A stretch of DNA of 64,000 bases from assembly GCF_014385195.1 (NCBI RefSeq), contig NZ_JACRTG010000012.1:41460-105459 (forward strand), read 5' to 3'. Numbering within the stretch: the first letter of the stretch is position 1; each line of letters opens with the position of its first letter. The notes under the pieces were generated by a model, which worked only from the letters and a program-made list of their open reading frames with translations, did not search any database and had not been told where the DNA came from. Below, piece by piece: positions 32,954 to 42,075 of this stretch. Source of the stretch: Paratissierella segnis. Lineage in GTDB: Bacteria; Bacillota; Clostridia; Tissierellales; Tissierellaceae. The position numbers and the translations under genes are program-made.

Positions 32954-34122
32954 CCTTTCGTGTTCATATTATATATTTTATCGTTATAAGCCAAAAGCAA
33001 ACGTAAAAAATACTCTCTAATAAAATCATTTTCTGATTCTAATCCAAGAACCGAGTATACTTTGTTGATTCTGTAAAGCAGAGTGTTTTTATGGATAAAC
33101 AATTGGTCTGCCGATTTGCTCACACTTCTATCGTTTTTGTAATATACTTCCAAAGTTCTTAATGCTTCTTTAAAGGCTTTATTACCTAGTTCTTTTTCCA
33201 AAACATTATAGATATTCTGGATAAAATCTTCACCTAAAGACTCTTTGCTAATATAACTTTGGGTAAAATAACGAATCATACCTTCATATGAGTTAAGATA
33301 ATAAACTCCGGAAACATTATTTTTATTAATTTCAAGCGCTCCATTGTATGAACTGGCAAGTTTTGCATAGCTATCACAATTTCCGCTGAGAACTACTGAA
33401 TATTTTTTATCAAAGATTGACTCTATAAAATAGAGTGTTTGTTTTAGCCATGATTCAACTTCCTCATTTTCATCAAATGTCTTTAATATTACAAAACTTT
33501 CATTCAATACGCCATATACATCTTTGCTGGAGAGCATTAGTTCCGAGCTCACAAGACAACTTTGCAGTTCTTTAAATGAAAGAGCGCGGGCAACTTTGTC
33601 TTTTTTGTTGCAGGGTTTTATTATAATACAAGTTAGGGGGAGGTTTGAGTCAAGCATAATTACGCTGCTCAGTTTTGAAACACTGCTAAGTTCTATTTTT
33701 TCTCCTGATAGCAGAAGCTTCAAAATATCCCCCCGAATTTCTTCTTCAACTTCCTGCTTGACTGTGTGGGCAATTTGCTTAAAATAAAGCTCTACATAAA
33801 CTCTAAGCAGATTAGCTGTGTCTTCTACTTCGTCAGGATTACCATATACTCCAACAACACCAATGATTTTTTCATTGTCGGTCATAGGCATGTTTATGCC
33901 TTCTTTAGAGCCCGGATAGTCTTTTAACTCTTCTTTATAAATGCGCACTGTTTTTCCTTTTGCAATAACGTCCGCTGCGCCTTGGTGAAAATCACCTATC
34001 CTTTTTTTATCAGAGGAGGCAACGATAATACCCTCTTGGTTCATAATGTTTACTGTGCGTCCGCAAAGAAGTGAGGAGGTGGCATCTACTAAATCCTGAG
34101 CAATAGATTCAAAAGTCAGCAT
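32950..34122 (-). CDS. CdaR-family sugar-diacid regulator
   Basis: A 390-residue regulator. Residues 1-130 are the sugar-diacid recognition domain (L-V-D-A-T-S-S-L-L-C-G-R-T-V-N-I-M-N-Q-E). The C-terminus has the PucR/CdaR helix-turn-helix (K-S-A-D-Q-L-F-I-H-K-N-T-L-L-Y-R-I near 335-351). The family activates glycerate/glucarate genes upon binding sugar acids, so it probably controls this operon. Confidence 0.92.
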   Translation of the reverse strand: MLTFESIAQDLVDATSSLLCGRTVNIMNQEGIIVASSDKKRIGDFHQGAADVIAKGKTVRIYKEELKDYPGSKEGINMPMTDNEKIIGVVGVYGNPDEVEDTANLLRVYVELYFKQIAHTVKQEVEEEIRGDILKLLLSGEKIELSSVSKLSSVIMLDSNLPLTCIIIKPCNKKDKVARALSFKELQSCLVSSELMLSSKDVYGVLNESFVILKTFDENEEVESWLKQTLYFIESIFDKKYSVVLSGNCDSYAKLASSYNGALEINKNNVSGVYYLNSYEGMIRYFTQSYISKESLGEDFIQNIYNVLEKELGNKAFKEALRTLEVYYKNDRSVSKSADQLFIHKNTLLYRINKVYSVLGLESENDFIREYFLRLLLAYNDKIYNMNTKG

Positions 34123-34128
34123 GGTTAT

Positions 34129-34959
34129 CTAGCTCTCAACTGCAAAGCAGTCGCCAACACCTAGATGACAGCTTTTAACCTCTATATCATCTTGTGCTGC
34201 AAATTCAGCAGTTTGACCTGAACAGTGAGATAATCCAAGAATTTTCAACCCCATTTCTTTCATTTTAGCTATAGTAATCTTAATTCTTTCATCATCTGCT
34301 TCTACAAGATGAGTTCCACCCAGTACTGCATATATCGGTTGGTTGAGCTTTTCGGATATTCGAGTAAGCATATTTAGAATTCCGGGATGAGAACAGCCTA
34401 CAACTACAATTAGTCCCTTTGAACTTTCCAATACCAGACAAATTTCATCTTTGAAATCGTCAATAATAGTATGTGGTGGATTGCCGCGAACAAATCTTTT
34501 AGGAATTGTTTCAAATTCATATTTTCTTGGAAAATCACCAAACAAATAGCAGCCGTCAGCAAGTTTTGTAAAATCACTGCATACCTTGTGAACTATTTTG
34601 TTTTCTGCAAGATATTCTTCGTCAAAACCTGCTCCTAAGTAAGTGTACTTTACACCATCATAAGCATATTTGGGTTCAAAAAAAGCACGACCGGTATAGA
34701 GTGGACCTTTTACCCCTTTTTCAATAAATGAAGGTAGTCCGCCGCTGTGATCATAGTGTGAGTGGCTCAAAACTATACAGTCCGCTGTTTCAACCGGCAC
34801 ATTCATAAGCCTTGCATTATTAAGTGCAGTGCCTTCAGAACCGCAGTCGAATAAAACATTGATTTCCGGAGTACGAACAAATACAGAAAGGCCATGTAAT
34901 GGGACCAATGCTTTATGTTCCGTTGCAACGTTTTCCATAAGAGTAATTATTTCTACCAT
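34129..34959 (-). CDS. MBL-fold metallo-hydrolase
   Basis: A 276-residue metallo-beta-lactamase-fold protein with the metal motif H66-x-H68-x-D70-H71 (S-H-S-H-Y-D-H-S-G-G) and later G-C-S-H-P-G and G-G-T-H-L motifs. It resembles the group annotated as beta-ribofuranosylaminobenzene 5'-phosphate synthase-like, whose real role in such operons is uncertain. It is first in the minus-strand operon; the ribosome site on the minus strand is AAGGAGG. Confidence 0.85.
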   Translation of the reverse strand: MVEIITLMENVATEHKALVPLHGLSVFVRTPEINVLFDCGSEGTALNNARLMNVPVETADCIVLSHSHYDHSGGLPSFIEKGVKGPLYTGRAFFEPKYAYDGVKYTYLGAGFDEEYLAENKIVHKVCSDFTKLADGCYLFGDFPRKYEFETIPKRFVRGNPPHTIIDDFKDEICLVLESSKGLIVVVGCSHPGILNMLTRISEKLNQPIYAVLGGTHLVEADDERIKITIAKMKEMGLKILGLSHCSGQTAEFAAQDDIEVKSCHLGVGDCFAVES

Positions 34960-35043
34960 TATACTTCCTCCTTATAAATTATTTGTGTATTTTTTAACTA
35001 TTACAGTTTGATTATACTTTATTTTATTTGCGTTGTCATTGTG

Positions 35044-35124
35044 ATGGGTAACAAAAAATTAATAGAAAAAGATGTTAATTATTGGGCGAGGTTGTTATAT
35101 AAGCAGATTTGCGAATATGAATAA
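35044..35124 (+). pseudogene. Small remnant, possibly of a PD-(D/E)XK-type transposase
   Basis: A 26-codon frame M-G-N-K-K-L-I-E-K-D-V-N-Y-W-A-R-L-L-Y-K-Q-I ends at a stop. The Y-W-A-R-L-x-x-K-Q-I spacing recalls a segment of PD-(D/E)XK nuclease family transposases, from memory only. If real it is a broken fragment beside the 42-bp repeat. Confidence 0.25.
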
Positions 35125-35178
35125 ATAGGCATATTTTAGAATTTTGTGTTAAAGCCTAATTATTGGCGGATTGACTCC

Positions 35179-35220
35179 GGCACCAAAAACGGATATAAGA
35201 TTTATAATTTTGTAGAAATT
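35179..35220. repeat. 42-bp direct repeat, right copy
   Basis: Identical to 30338-30379 in the same orientation; similarity fades right after it. Confidence 0.85.
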
Positions 35221-35423
35221 AGGAATAGATTTTATGGTAGAATATTTACTAATTACCATAGACATAGAATGGATGTTCTGATATAGTAAATATAAATAGT
35301 AATTAAATTTAAAAATTAATTATCTTAGTGAATATTTGCATAACATAATATATAATAAAATATAAATACTAGTTTAATCTTAATTGTTTGTTTAGGGTAA
35401 ATGTAATTGGAGGAGGAAATCCA

Positions 35424-36278
35424 GTGATTTCTTATATTAAAGGAGATATATTTAATAGCCCTGCACAAGTATTAGTAAATACGGTAAATACTGTTGGGGT
35501 AATGGGGAAAGGGATAGCATTAGAATTTAAAAATAGGTATCCGGAAATGTTCAAGGTTTATCAAAAAGAGTGTGATGAAAATAATTTTGATATTGGGAAT
35601 CTCTTATTATGGAAAAAAGAAGATAAGTGGGTATTGCTATTTCCTACTAAAAAACATTGGAGATCAAAATCAGAAATTTATTATATAGAAAAAGGATTAG
35701 ATAAATTTGTGCAAACCTATGAAGTCTTAGGCATAGAATCCATTGCTTTTCCTAGGCTAGGATGTGGAAATGGTGGATTGGAATGGAATGTAGTTCAACC
35801 TATAATGGAAAAACATCTAAAGAATCTTCCAATAAGAATTTATATTTATGTTGATAATTATAAAAATACTATACCGGAGTTTAAGCAAATTAGTGAGATG
35901 GAGAAATGGATAAGGGAAAACCCTAAGTCTATTGGATTTAATATGTTAAAAGAAGATTTACAAAATACAATTAAATTGAATAATGAATTACTAATATGTG
36001 AAAGCGAAATAAAGCATATATCATGGGAAGAAGATGGCATCTATATAATTAATGGTGAAGAAATTATTATACCTGAATACGACTTATCTGATTTTTGGGA
36101 GTATATCCGAAGTGTGGGAATTCTTGAAACTGATAAACTACCGGAAAGATTTAGTCTTTATGGTACGATTATGCTAGATATTCTTAGTCGTCTAGATTAT
36201 GTTCAGCCGGTTATTGTGGGAAGTAATGGTATGGATTTTTTAAAAGAAAGCAATGGATATCAGTATATCAATGTATAG
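35424..36278 (+). CDS. Macrodomain protein (DarG-like N-terminus) with extra C-terminal domain
   Basis: A 284-residue protein. Residues 1-140 are a macrodomain that binds or hydrolyses ADP-ribose: G-D-I-F-N-S-P, V-N-T-V-N-T-V-G-V-M-G-K-G-I-A and F-P-R-L-G-C-G-N-G-G-L. This is the pattern of DarG/ThaA-type antitoxins, which remove ADP-ribose from DNA. GTG 35424 is chosen after GGAGGAGG. Residues 155-284 form a separate, unrecognised domain. No DarT-type toxin gene is next to it; instead a 102-codon gene follows at 14 bases. It could be an orphan antitoxin, an anti-phage immunity gene or a new pair. Confidence 0.82.
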   Translation: MISYIKGDIFNSPAQVLVNTVNTVGVMGKGIALEFKNRYPEMFKVYQKECDENNFDIGNLLLWKKEDKWVLLFPTKKHWRSKSEIYYIEKGLDKFVQTYEVLGIESIAFPRLGCGNGGLEWNVVQPIMEKHLKNLPIRIYIYVDNYKNTIPEFKQISEMEKWIRENPKSIGFNMLKEDLQNTIKLNNELLICESEIKHISWEEDGIYIINGEEIIIPEYDLSDFWEYIRSVGILETDKLPERFSLYGTIMLDILSRLDYVQPVIVGSNGMDFLKESNGYQYINV

Positions 36279-36292
36279 GATGTGAAAATTAT

Positions 36293-36601
36293 ATGTTGAG
36301 CTATGGAAGTATAATCAGCGAACAGAGAAAGAAATTAAATGATAATACTAGGAGATATAAAAAAGAACGTTCTAATGGTGAGGATCTTTTGATGAAGGTG
36401 AATATAGATTGGCTAGGGGATAGTTTCGAAGTACTAGAGAGGTCGTCAGGTACTGCGATGCTTGACTATAGCGAAGTTGTACTTGCAACATATAGACCGA
36501 AAAGAAAGATTAAAAGCAATCTTGCTCTAGTAGAAGTTAAATTCGATGGATTTTTAATGTACAAGAATATAATTAAAATAAATGAATATGAAATTGTATA
36601 A
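36293..36601 (+). CDS. Small protein linked to the macrodomain gene, unknown
   Basis: A 102-residue basic protein, not recognised. Residues 1-33 are charged and helical (Q-R-K-K-L-N-D-N-T-R-R-Y-K-K-E-R); the rest is a beta-rich domain with V-N-I-D-W-L-G-D-S-F-E-V-L. Its ribosome site is weak (AGGA), and an internal ATG at 36393 is an alternative start. It is close enough to the macrodomain gene to be co-transcribed, and the pair shares a terminator. Confidence 0.5.
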   Translation: MLSYGSIISEQRKKLNDNTRRYKKERSNGEDLLMKVNIDWLGDSFEVLERSSGTAMLDYSEVVLATYRPKRKIKSNLALVEVKFDGFLMYKNIIKINEYEIV

Positions 36602-36606
36602 TTGAA

Positions 36607-36644
36607 AAGAACCTCAGAGCAGTTAAATCCAACGAGGTTCTTTT
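36607..36644 (+). terminator. Terminator of the macrodomain pair (recurring family)
   Basis: GAACCTC and GAGGTTC arms with AAATCCAAC in the loop, followed by TTTT. Confidence 0.85.
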
Positions 36645-36857
36645 ATGTATTATGGAACTCTTGTAATCCCGACTGGAGCTATAGCAAAATGGGAATTCCA
36701 CCAAAAGTAAAACAATCAGAGTATTGATGATAGTATATAAATGAAGAAAAAGAGGTTTTTATAAAATTCAATTGCGAACTGTAATTGATATTTTTAGCTT
36801 GAATTTATTTGGAGTTTGTTATATTATTAATTAATTAGCAGTTTCGCGGAGGTCTAA

Positions 36858-37721
36858 ATGAAAAAATATCAAGGCTATATTTATACTATTTTATCTGCAA
36901 TTATTTTTGGATTAATGCCATTGGGTGCTAAATTAATATATAATAATGGAAGCAATTCAATAACATTGGTCTTTCATAGGTTTTTATTTAGTGCACCATT
37001 TTTATATTTTTTGGCTAAAAGTAAGTCCAAAGAATCATTAAGAATCAGCAGAGATAAATTCAAAAAAATATTTTTTTTATCAATAGGTTATATTAGTACT
37101 CCGGTATTATTGTTATCTTCCTATAATTATATTTCTTCGGGTACTGCGACTACGATACATTTTATTTATCCTGTTTTAGTTCTTTTGGGCTGTGCAATAT
37201 TTTATAAGGAAAAGATCAATTTCGCCAAAGGATTGAGCTGTTTGTTGTGTATGATAGGGTTATTAACGTTTTATACCCCGGGAGATGATTCCGCTTTTTT
37301 GGGATTTGTACTTTCATTTATGTCGGGTATTACCTATGCTTTCTATATTATACGATTTGCAAAAAGCAATCTGGAAGGCATGGATCCATTTACAATATCT
37401 TTTTATCTATCTTTGATAGGGAGTGTAGAATTGCTTTTGATATCCATTGTAACAAACACTTTAACATTTGATTTGACCCCTATAGCGTGGGTATTGACCA
37501 TCCTTTTGGCAGTCTTTACATCTGCAATCGGGACAATATTATTTCAAAAGGGGACAATCCTAATCGGACCTCAAAAATCATCTCTATTAAGTACCTTTGA
37601 GCCTTTGACAAGTGTTATTGTGGGTGTTTTTGTATTTAAGGAAACATTGGGAGCTTCGTCAGTGGTAGGTATTATTCTAATTTTGATATCTGTAGTTTTG
37701 CTTAGCATTTATGATAGATAG
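36858..37721 (+). CDS. EamA/DMT-family transporter
   Basis: A 287-residue membrane protein with ten hydrophobic helices arranged as two EamA repeats (about 5-137 and 147-283). The second repeat shows G-P-Q-K-S-S-L-L-S-T-F-E-P-L-T-S-V-I-V-G, the usual family signature. It is probably a metabolite or amino-acid exporter; the substrate is unknown. Monocistronic, with a terminator 18 bases after. Confidence 0.9.
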   Translation: MKKYQGYIYTILSAIIFGLMPLGAKLIYNNGSNSITLVFHRFLFSAPFLYFLAKSKSKESLRISRDKFKKIFFLSIGYISTPVLLLSSYNYISSGTATTIHFIYPVLVLLGCAIFYKEKINFAKGLSCLLCMIGLLTFYTPGDDSAFLGFVLSFMSGITYAFYIIRFAKSNLEGMDPFTISFYLSLIGSVELLLISIVTNTLTFDLTPIAWVLTILLAVFTSAIGTILFQKGTILIGPQKSSLLSTFEPLTSVIVGVFVFKETLGASSVVGIILILISVVLLSIYDR

Positions 37722-37738
37722 GATCTCAAGCAATGCAG

Positions 37739-37777
37739 AAGAACCTCGGAGGAGTTGAATCCAAAGAGGTTCTTTTT
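37739..37777 (+). terminator. Terminator after EamA gene (recurring family)
   Basis: GAACCTC/GAGGTTC stem with a T tail. A 66-base block (37724-37789) matches 41751-41816 with four differences. Confidence 0.88.
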
Positions 37778-37900
37778 ATGTGCATTTTAAGTTTGCAATG
37801 ATATGAAATTAAATTTTATAAATAGGTATTGAAATTAAATTAAGTTTCTGATATATTAATAATAAGAAACTAATCATCAAAATTCAAGGAGGTATAGATT

Positions 37901-39763
37901 ATGAGCTTTATGTTTAAACCGCTGGCATATGATGATATGAGTGCCGTAAATAAAATAGATTTACCGGAAAAGGTAAAAAAGTCTTTGGTAGTTGGCAATA
38001 ATAATGTAGGAATATCCATTGCAAAGTATTGCATTGAAAATATGAAAAATAATTCCTATTATTTAAGTATTGACGGATATGTAAGTGCTGAATTTGATAT
38101 AGTATTAAAAGGGATTAGAGAATATTGTGAAAAGGAAAATATTAAATTTACTACTGTCAATATAAAAGATTATTATAAATCAGAATCGGGAATTAATGAT
38201 TTAACAAAGGAAAATTTGCCACTAAATTATGATGATGATCCGGTTCTGTTATTTGGCAAACTTTTTGAAGGAAGCATGGATGATTTAATGGATAAAGACA
38301 AACTAAATTCATTATATGGGGCATTAAAGAAAAAAAATGAAGGTATAACAGCAGTATACGGACTGGGAAGTGCCGTAGAAAGCATCCGCAGCCTTTGTGA
38401 TGGGGTAGCTTATATTGATGTCACACCGAAAGTTGCAGCTATTCGTGCCAGAGAAAAAAGATTTGCCAACATAGGCGATAAAAGTTCTCGTGAATTCAAT
38501 TTGCTTATGAGAAGGAATTATTTCGTTGATTTTGAAGTTGTATTTAAATTGCGTGAAGAATTACTTAATGAATACGGAATTGATTTTTATATTCTCGGAA
38601 GTGACGATAATAATTATATGTTAATGGACGGTTCAAGTTTGGAAACCGTTTTGGAAACTTTAGTCCGCTACCCTTTCAGGGCAAAACCGGTTTATCTGGA
38701 AGGAATCTGGGGAGGCGAATATATACGTAAGATTAGGAATATACCACAGGATATTTCTTCAAATATTGCTTGGATTTTTGAATTTATACCGATGGAAACG
38801 AGTATAGTCGTGGATATAGGCGGTAATTACGTTGATATTCCTTTCTATACATTTGTACAGAAAAAGGGATTGTCAATGATGGGACAGAAATGTTTTGATG
38901 AATTTGACGGATATTTTCCCATCAGATTTAATTATGATGATACATGGCATAGTGACGGAAATATGTCTGTTCAAGTTCACCCGGATGAAGATTTTGTTAT
39001 AGATAATTATGATGAACTGGGACGTCAGGATGAAGCATATTACGTTATTGCTACGGGTCACGGGGCAAAAACATACTGTGGGTTTAAAGGAGACGGCAGG
39101 GAACTTTTGGAGCTTGCTAAAAAATCTGAGAATGACCATAGGGATATAGATTATGAGAAGTATGTAAATTCTGTTGAGTCCATTCCGGGGAAGCAAATTA
39201 TGATCCCGGCCGGTACCATTCATGCTTCAGGCAGGAATCAGTTTATTTTGGAATTAGGCAGTTTAACCCTTGGATCATATACTTATAAAATTTATGATTA
39301 TAACCGTAAGGACAAAGAAGGGAAGTTCCGCCCTATTCATACCAAGAACGCGGGAAAGGTATTGCATTTTGAACGAGATTCGAAATGGGTAAAGCAGAAT
39401 ATAGCCATAGAACCCATATTAATTTCGGAAACACAAGATTATAGGGAATATATCGTCGGAAGAACGGATTTAGTATATTATCAGACTAACCGTATAGAGC
39501 TAAATACCCACGGAATATACGAAGGCAATAATAAGGGGCAGTTTACAGTCATAACATTAGTGGACGGAGAAGAAGTTGAAGTTTATTCAAAAAGTAATCC
39601 TAAATTTCGTTTCACACAAAAATATTTGGAGATTGTTACGATACCCGCAACAATTGATGATTATATTATTGAAGCAAAAGGCTACCAACCTGTAGTTATT
39701 CACAAAACATTTTTACGTGATAACTATGCTCGTTATAAAAATGAAAAATATAAAAACCGTTAG
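37901..39763 (+). CDS. Class I mannose-6-phosphate isomerase with an extra N-terminal domain
   Basis: At 620 residues it is about twice the usual length. Residues 260-600 are a phosphomannose isomerase: zinc ligands in Q-V-H-P-D-E-D-F (near 360), the Glu of D-E-A-Y-Y-V-I and the His of P-A-G-T-I-H-A-S-G (near 440), then Y-K-I-Y-D-Y-N-R. Residues 20-245 resemble a nucleoside-kinase/P-loop fold with a degenerate loop (V-V-G-N-N-N-V-G-I-S) and R-A-R-E-K-R-F; I infer a regulatory or sugar-sensing domain. A second isomerase gene follows 11 bases later. Confidence 0.82.
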   Translation: MSFMFKPLAYDDMSAVNKIDLPEKVKKSLVVGNNNVGISIAKYCIENMKNNSYYLSIDGYVSAEFDIVLKGIREYCEKENIKFTTVNIKDYYKSESGINDLTKENLPLNYDDDPVLLFGKLFEGSMDDLMDKDKLNSLYGALKKKNEGITAVYGLGSAVESIRSLCDGVAYIDVTPKVAAIRAREKRFANIGDKSSREFNLLMRRNYFVDFEVVFKLREELLNEYGIDFYILGSDDNNYMLMDGSSLETVLETLVRYPFRAKPVYLEGIWGGEYIRKIRNIPQDISSNIAWIFEFIPMETSIVVDIGGNYVDIPFYTFVQKKGLSMMGQKCFDEFDGYFPIRFNYDDTWHSDGNMSVQVHPDEDFVIDNYDELGRQDEAYYVIATGHGAKTYCGFKGDGRELLELAKKSENDHRDIDYEKYVNSVESIPGKQIMIPAGTIHASGRNQFILELGSLTLGSYTYKIYDYNRKDKEGKFRPIHTKNAGKVLHFERDSKWVKQNIAIEPILISETQDYREYIVGRTDLVYYQTNRIELNTHGIYEGNNKGQFTVITLVDGEEVEVYSKSNPKFRFTQKYLEIVTIPATIDDYIIEAKGYQPVVIHKTFLRDNYARYKNEKYKNR

Positions 39764-39774
39764 GAGAAGCAAAA

Positions 39775-40698
39775 ATGAAACCATTAAAATTGGAACCCGT
39801 TTATATGAAGTGTATATGGGCGGGCAATAGATTACAGAAAATAAGAAATTTGAATGAACATGGTTTTGGCATTTCCAGAGAAGTGTGCGCATATAAGGGT
39901 TCTGGGAATATAGTTGCTGAAGGTGAATTTGCAGGGAAGAATATTAAAGAGGTTATTGAAAATCATCATGAGGAAATAATGGGAGATGATCCGAATACAC
40001 AATTAATACGTGTTGCGTATATTGATGCGGCGGAAGACCTTTCAATACAGGTGCATCCTAATGAAGAATATGCTCAAAGAATAAATGATTATGAGAAGTC
40101 GGAATCATGGTATGTCTTAGAAGCAGATGAAGGAGCATACATCACGGCAGGTGTTGATATAGAAGATAAAGCCATATTGCGCAAAGCAGTTGAAGATGGA
40201 ACTTTAGAGAATTATGTCAATCGAGTACCTGTAAAACAGGGGGATTTTGTATTGATTCCCGCTGGGCTTTTGCACGCTTGCGGTAAAAATATGTTAGTGC
40301 TTGAAATAGGAAGTTTTGGTGGCATTACTTATCGTATATACGATTATGGCCGCCCCCGTCCATTGGATTTGGAGAAAGGTTTTGAGGTATTAGATATTGA
40401 TGCTAAATATGATATTAAGCATTTTCCTTTAACCCAAGTTCGAAGCAATAATTGCCATGTAGGGGTTGAACATAGATTATTTCACGTGGATGTGATTGAT
40501 ATAGAAAATGAAATGGACATTTTGAGTAACGGACGATATTACATTCTTACATGTGTTAAAGGAAACTGTGTATTACAATGTGAAGATGAATTGTATAATT
40601 TATCATATACAGAATCAATACTTGTACCGGCTTCCTCAGGTGATATAAAGGTAAAAGGGAGCTGCCGTATTCTTAAAATTTATTACCCGCAGAGGTGA
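39775..40698 (+). CDS. manA: Class I mannose-6-phosphate isomerase
   Basis: A 307-residue isomerase interconverting mannose 6-phosphate and fructose 6-phosphate. Zinc-site motifs: S-I-Q-V-H-P-N-E-E-Y near 87-96, the Glu of S-E-S-W-Y-V near 108, and the His of P-A-G-L-L-H-A-C-G near 163; then Y-R-I-Y-D-Y-G-R. Normal length for the short Firmicute form. Co-transcribed with the long isomerase upstream and followed by an RpiR regulator. Confidence 0.88.
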   Translation: MKPLKLEPVYMKCIWAGNRLQKIRNLNEHGFGISREVCAYKGSGNIVAEGEFAGKNIKEVIENHHEEIMGDDPNTQLIRVAYIDAAEDLSIQVHPNEEYAQRINDYEKSESWYVLEADEGAYITAGVDIEDKAILRKAVEDGTLENYVNRVPVKQGDFVLIPAGLLHACGKNMLVLEIGSFGGITYRIYDYGRPRPLDLEKGFEVLDIDAKYDIKHFPLTQVRSNNCHVGVEHRLFHVDVIDIENEMDILSNGRYYILTCVKGNCVLQCEDELYNLSYTESILVPASSGDIKVKGSCRILKIYYPQR

Positions 40699-40863
40699 AG
40701 ATCCATGAAGACAATCTGGATAATCTTGTCGATGTGGCGATAGAGTCAGGTAAGGAATCAATAAATTGTGGATGTTAGTTTTATGGTATAATATAGTAAA
40801 CCCTTAATGTTTATCGTGAAACCGGGAAATAAAATTAAGTAAATGATGGAAGGAGATATACCG

Positions 40864-41706
40864 TTGCAAAGCCTAAGACTAATAGAAAGAAATTATGATA
40901 TGATGACTGATACCGAAAAAGTTATCGCAAATTATATTTTGAAGGATACGGATAAATTTGTAAAAGCGAATATACATGAAATGGCAAAAACTATAAATGT
41001 TTCATCGACATCTATATCAAGATTTGTACGTAAATATTGTAATCTGTCCTTTGCCGAATTGAAAATTGAGGTTGCTTCCGGTATTAACAATGATGCTTAT
41101 GATAATGCCAATAAGATTTTTAATTGGGCGGATTCATTTAACGAAATGCCAAATAATATAATAAGCAGCATATCAAAAACATGCAAGGATGTCATGGGTG
41201 TCAATGGTATTAGACCCTTTAAGCAGGCTATAGAGTGGATAAATGCTGCCAATACAGTATTCTTTTTTGGAGTAGGGGCATCTGGTATAGTAGTAATGGA
41301 TTTCATGCAAAAACTGATACGATTAGAAAAACGTTGTGTATATAGTATTGACAGTAATTTCGGAGTTTTGAATTCAAGAATTGCAACTAAAGAAGATATA
41401 ATAATAGCGATATCCTTTAGCGGCAAAACCAAGGAGGTAAATTTAGCTGTTAAAGAAGCTAAGAAAAATGGGGCGAAATGCATAGCAATAACGAGGAATT
41501 TCAAGAGTGAACTTGAAGCTTTAGCAGATTTAAAACTTCTTGTTCCAAGTACGGAACTCAATGCAACGAGATTGGCCCCGATTTTTTCCAGATATGGGCA
41601 ACTGTTTATAGTAGATATTTTGTTTTTAGGATTAGCTAAGCAAAAAACAGATTCCATCGATGAATTTATGGATCAATATGATAATTTACTATCAAAGTTA
41701 AAATAA
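40864..41706 (+). CDS. RpiR/MurR-family regulator with SIS domain
   Basis: A 280-residue regulator. Residues 1-75 are the RpiR helix-turn-helix (T-E-K-V-I-A-N-Y-I-L and S-S-T-S-I-S-R-F-V-R-K). Residues 120-250 are a SIS domain (F-F-G-V-G-A-S-G and A-I-S-F-S-G-K-T-K-E), which binds phosphosugars. TTG 40864 is chosen after GGAAGGAGA; an ATG at 40843 lies before that site. It probably senses mannose or fructose phosphate and controls the isomerase genes. Confidence 0.9.
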   Translation: MQSLRLIERNYDMMTDTEKVIANYILKDTDKFVKANIHEMAKTINVSSTSISRFVRKYCNLSFAELKIEVASGINNDAYDNANKIFNWADSFNEMPNNIISSISKTCKDVMGVNGIRPFKQAIEWINAANTVFFFGVGASGIVVMDFMQKLIRLEKRCVYSIDSNFGVLNSRIATKEDIIIAISFSGKTKEVNLAVKEAKKNGAKCIAITRNFKSELEALADLKLLVPSTELNATRLAPIFSRYGQLFIVDILFLGLAKQKTDSIDEFMDQYDNLLSKLK

Positions 41707-41765
41707 TGCCGAATAGGCAATAAATGCTGTTTAGAATGATATTGCATAAGTCTCAAGCAACGCAG

Positions 41766-41805
41766 AAGAACCTCGGAGGGGTTGAGTCCAAAGAGGTTCT
41801 TTTTA
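41766..41805 (+). terminator. Terminator after RpiR gene (recurring family)
   Basis: GAACCTC/GAGGTTC stem with GAGTCCAAA in the loop and a T tail; part of the 66-base block shared with 37724-37789. Confidence 0.88.
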
Positions 41806-41844
41806 TATGCATTTTATTTTTCTATTTTAATATTTATTATAGAA

Positions 41845-41998
41845 ACAGTAGAGATCCTTCGCTTTATTCACCCTTAGACTACAAAGGGTACACGGCAGGA
41901 TGACAACAGCAGTGATTAATGGTCTTTAATTGTGAACTGTGAACTGTGAATTGTGAATTGATTGTGAATTGATTGTGAATTGATTGTGAATTGATTTA
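41845..41998. repeat. Composite repeat with 11-base tandem units
   Basis: AGAGATCCTTCG and a GCAGGATGAC element precede several ATTGTGAATTG units repeating every 11 bases up to 41997. It fills most of the 369-base gap before the phosphatase gene. Confidence 0.85.
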
Positions 41999-42075
41999 AA
42001 ATAATTTGATAATTTCTCTCATTTATATTAATCTATAGTTAACAATCAATAATAAATCACAAGGAGGAAGAAATA

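Larger units (their letters stand above)
34960..35423. other. Intergenic region, mostly AT-rich
   Basis: Contains the promoter region for the minus-strand operon, a 26-codon reading-frame remnant (35044-35124), the right copy of the 42-bp repeat and the leader of the macrodomain gene. I see no other gene. Confidence 0.6.

Noticed and set aside
40695..40778. 27-codon frame (V-K-I-H-E-D-N-L..) after manA
   Set aside because: Reads like coding sequence but has a poor ribosome site and overlaps the manA stop; perhaps a remnant, not supportable as a gene.
41097..41657. 186-codon antisense frame inside the RpiR regulator gene
   Set aside because: The plus-strand gene has clear HTH and SIS motifs; the antisense product has none.
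41930..41997. Regularly spaced short repeats (ATTGTGAATTG) as a CRISPR array
   Set aside because: Units are 10-11 bases with no unique spacers and no cas genes nearby; they are simple tandem repeats of the dispersed family.
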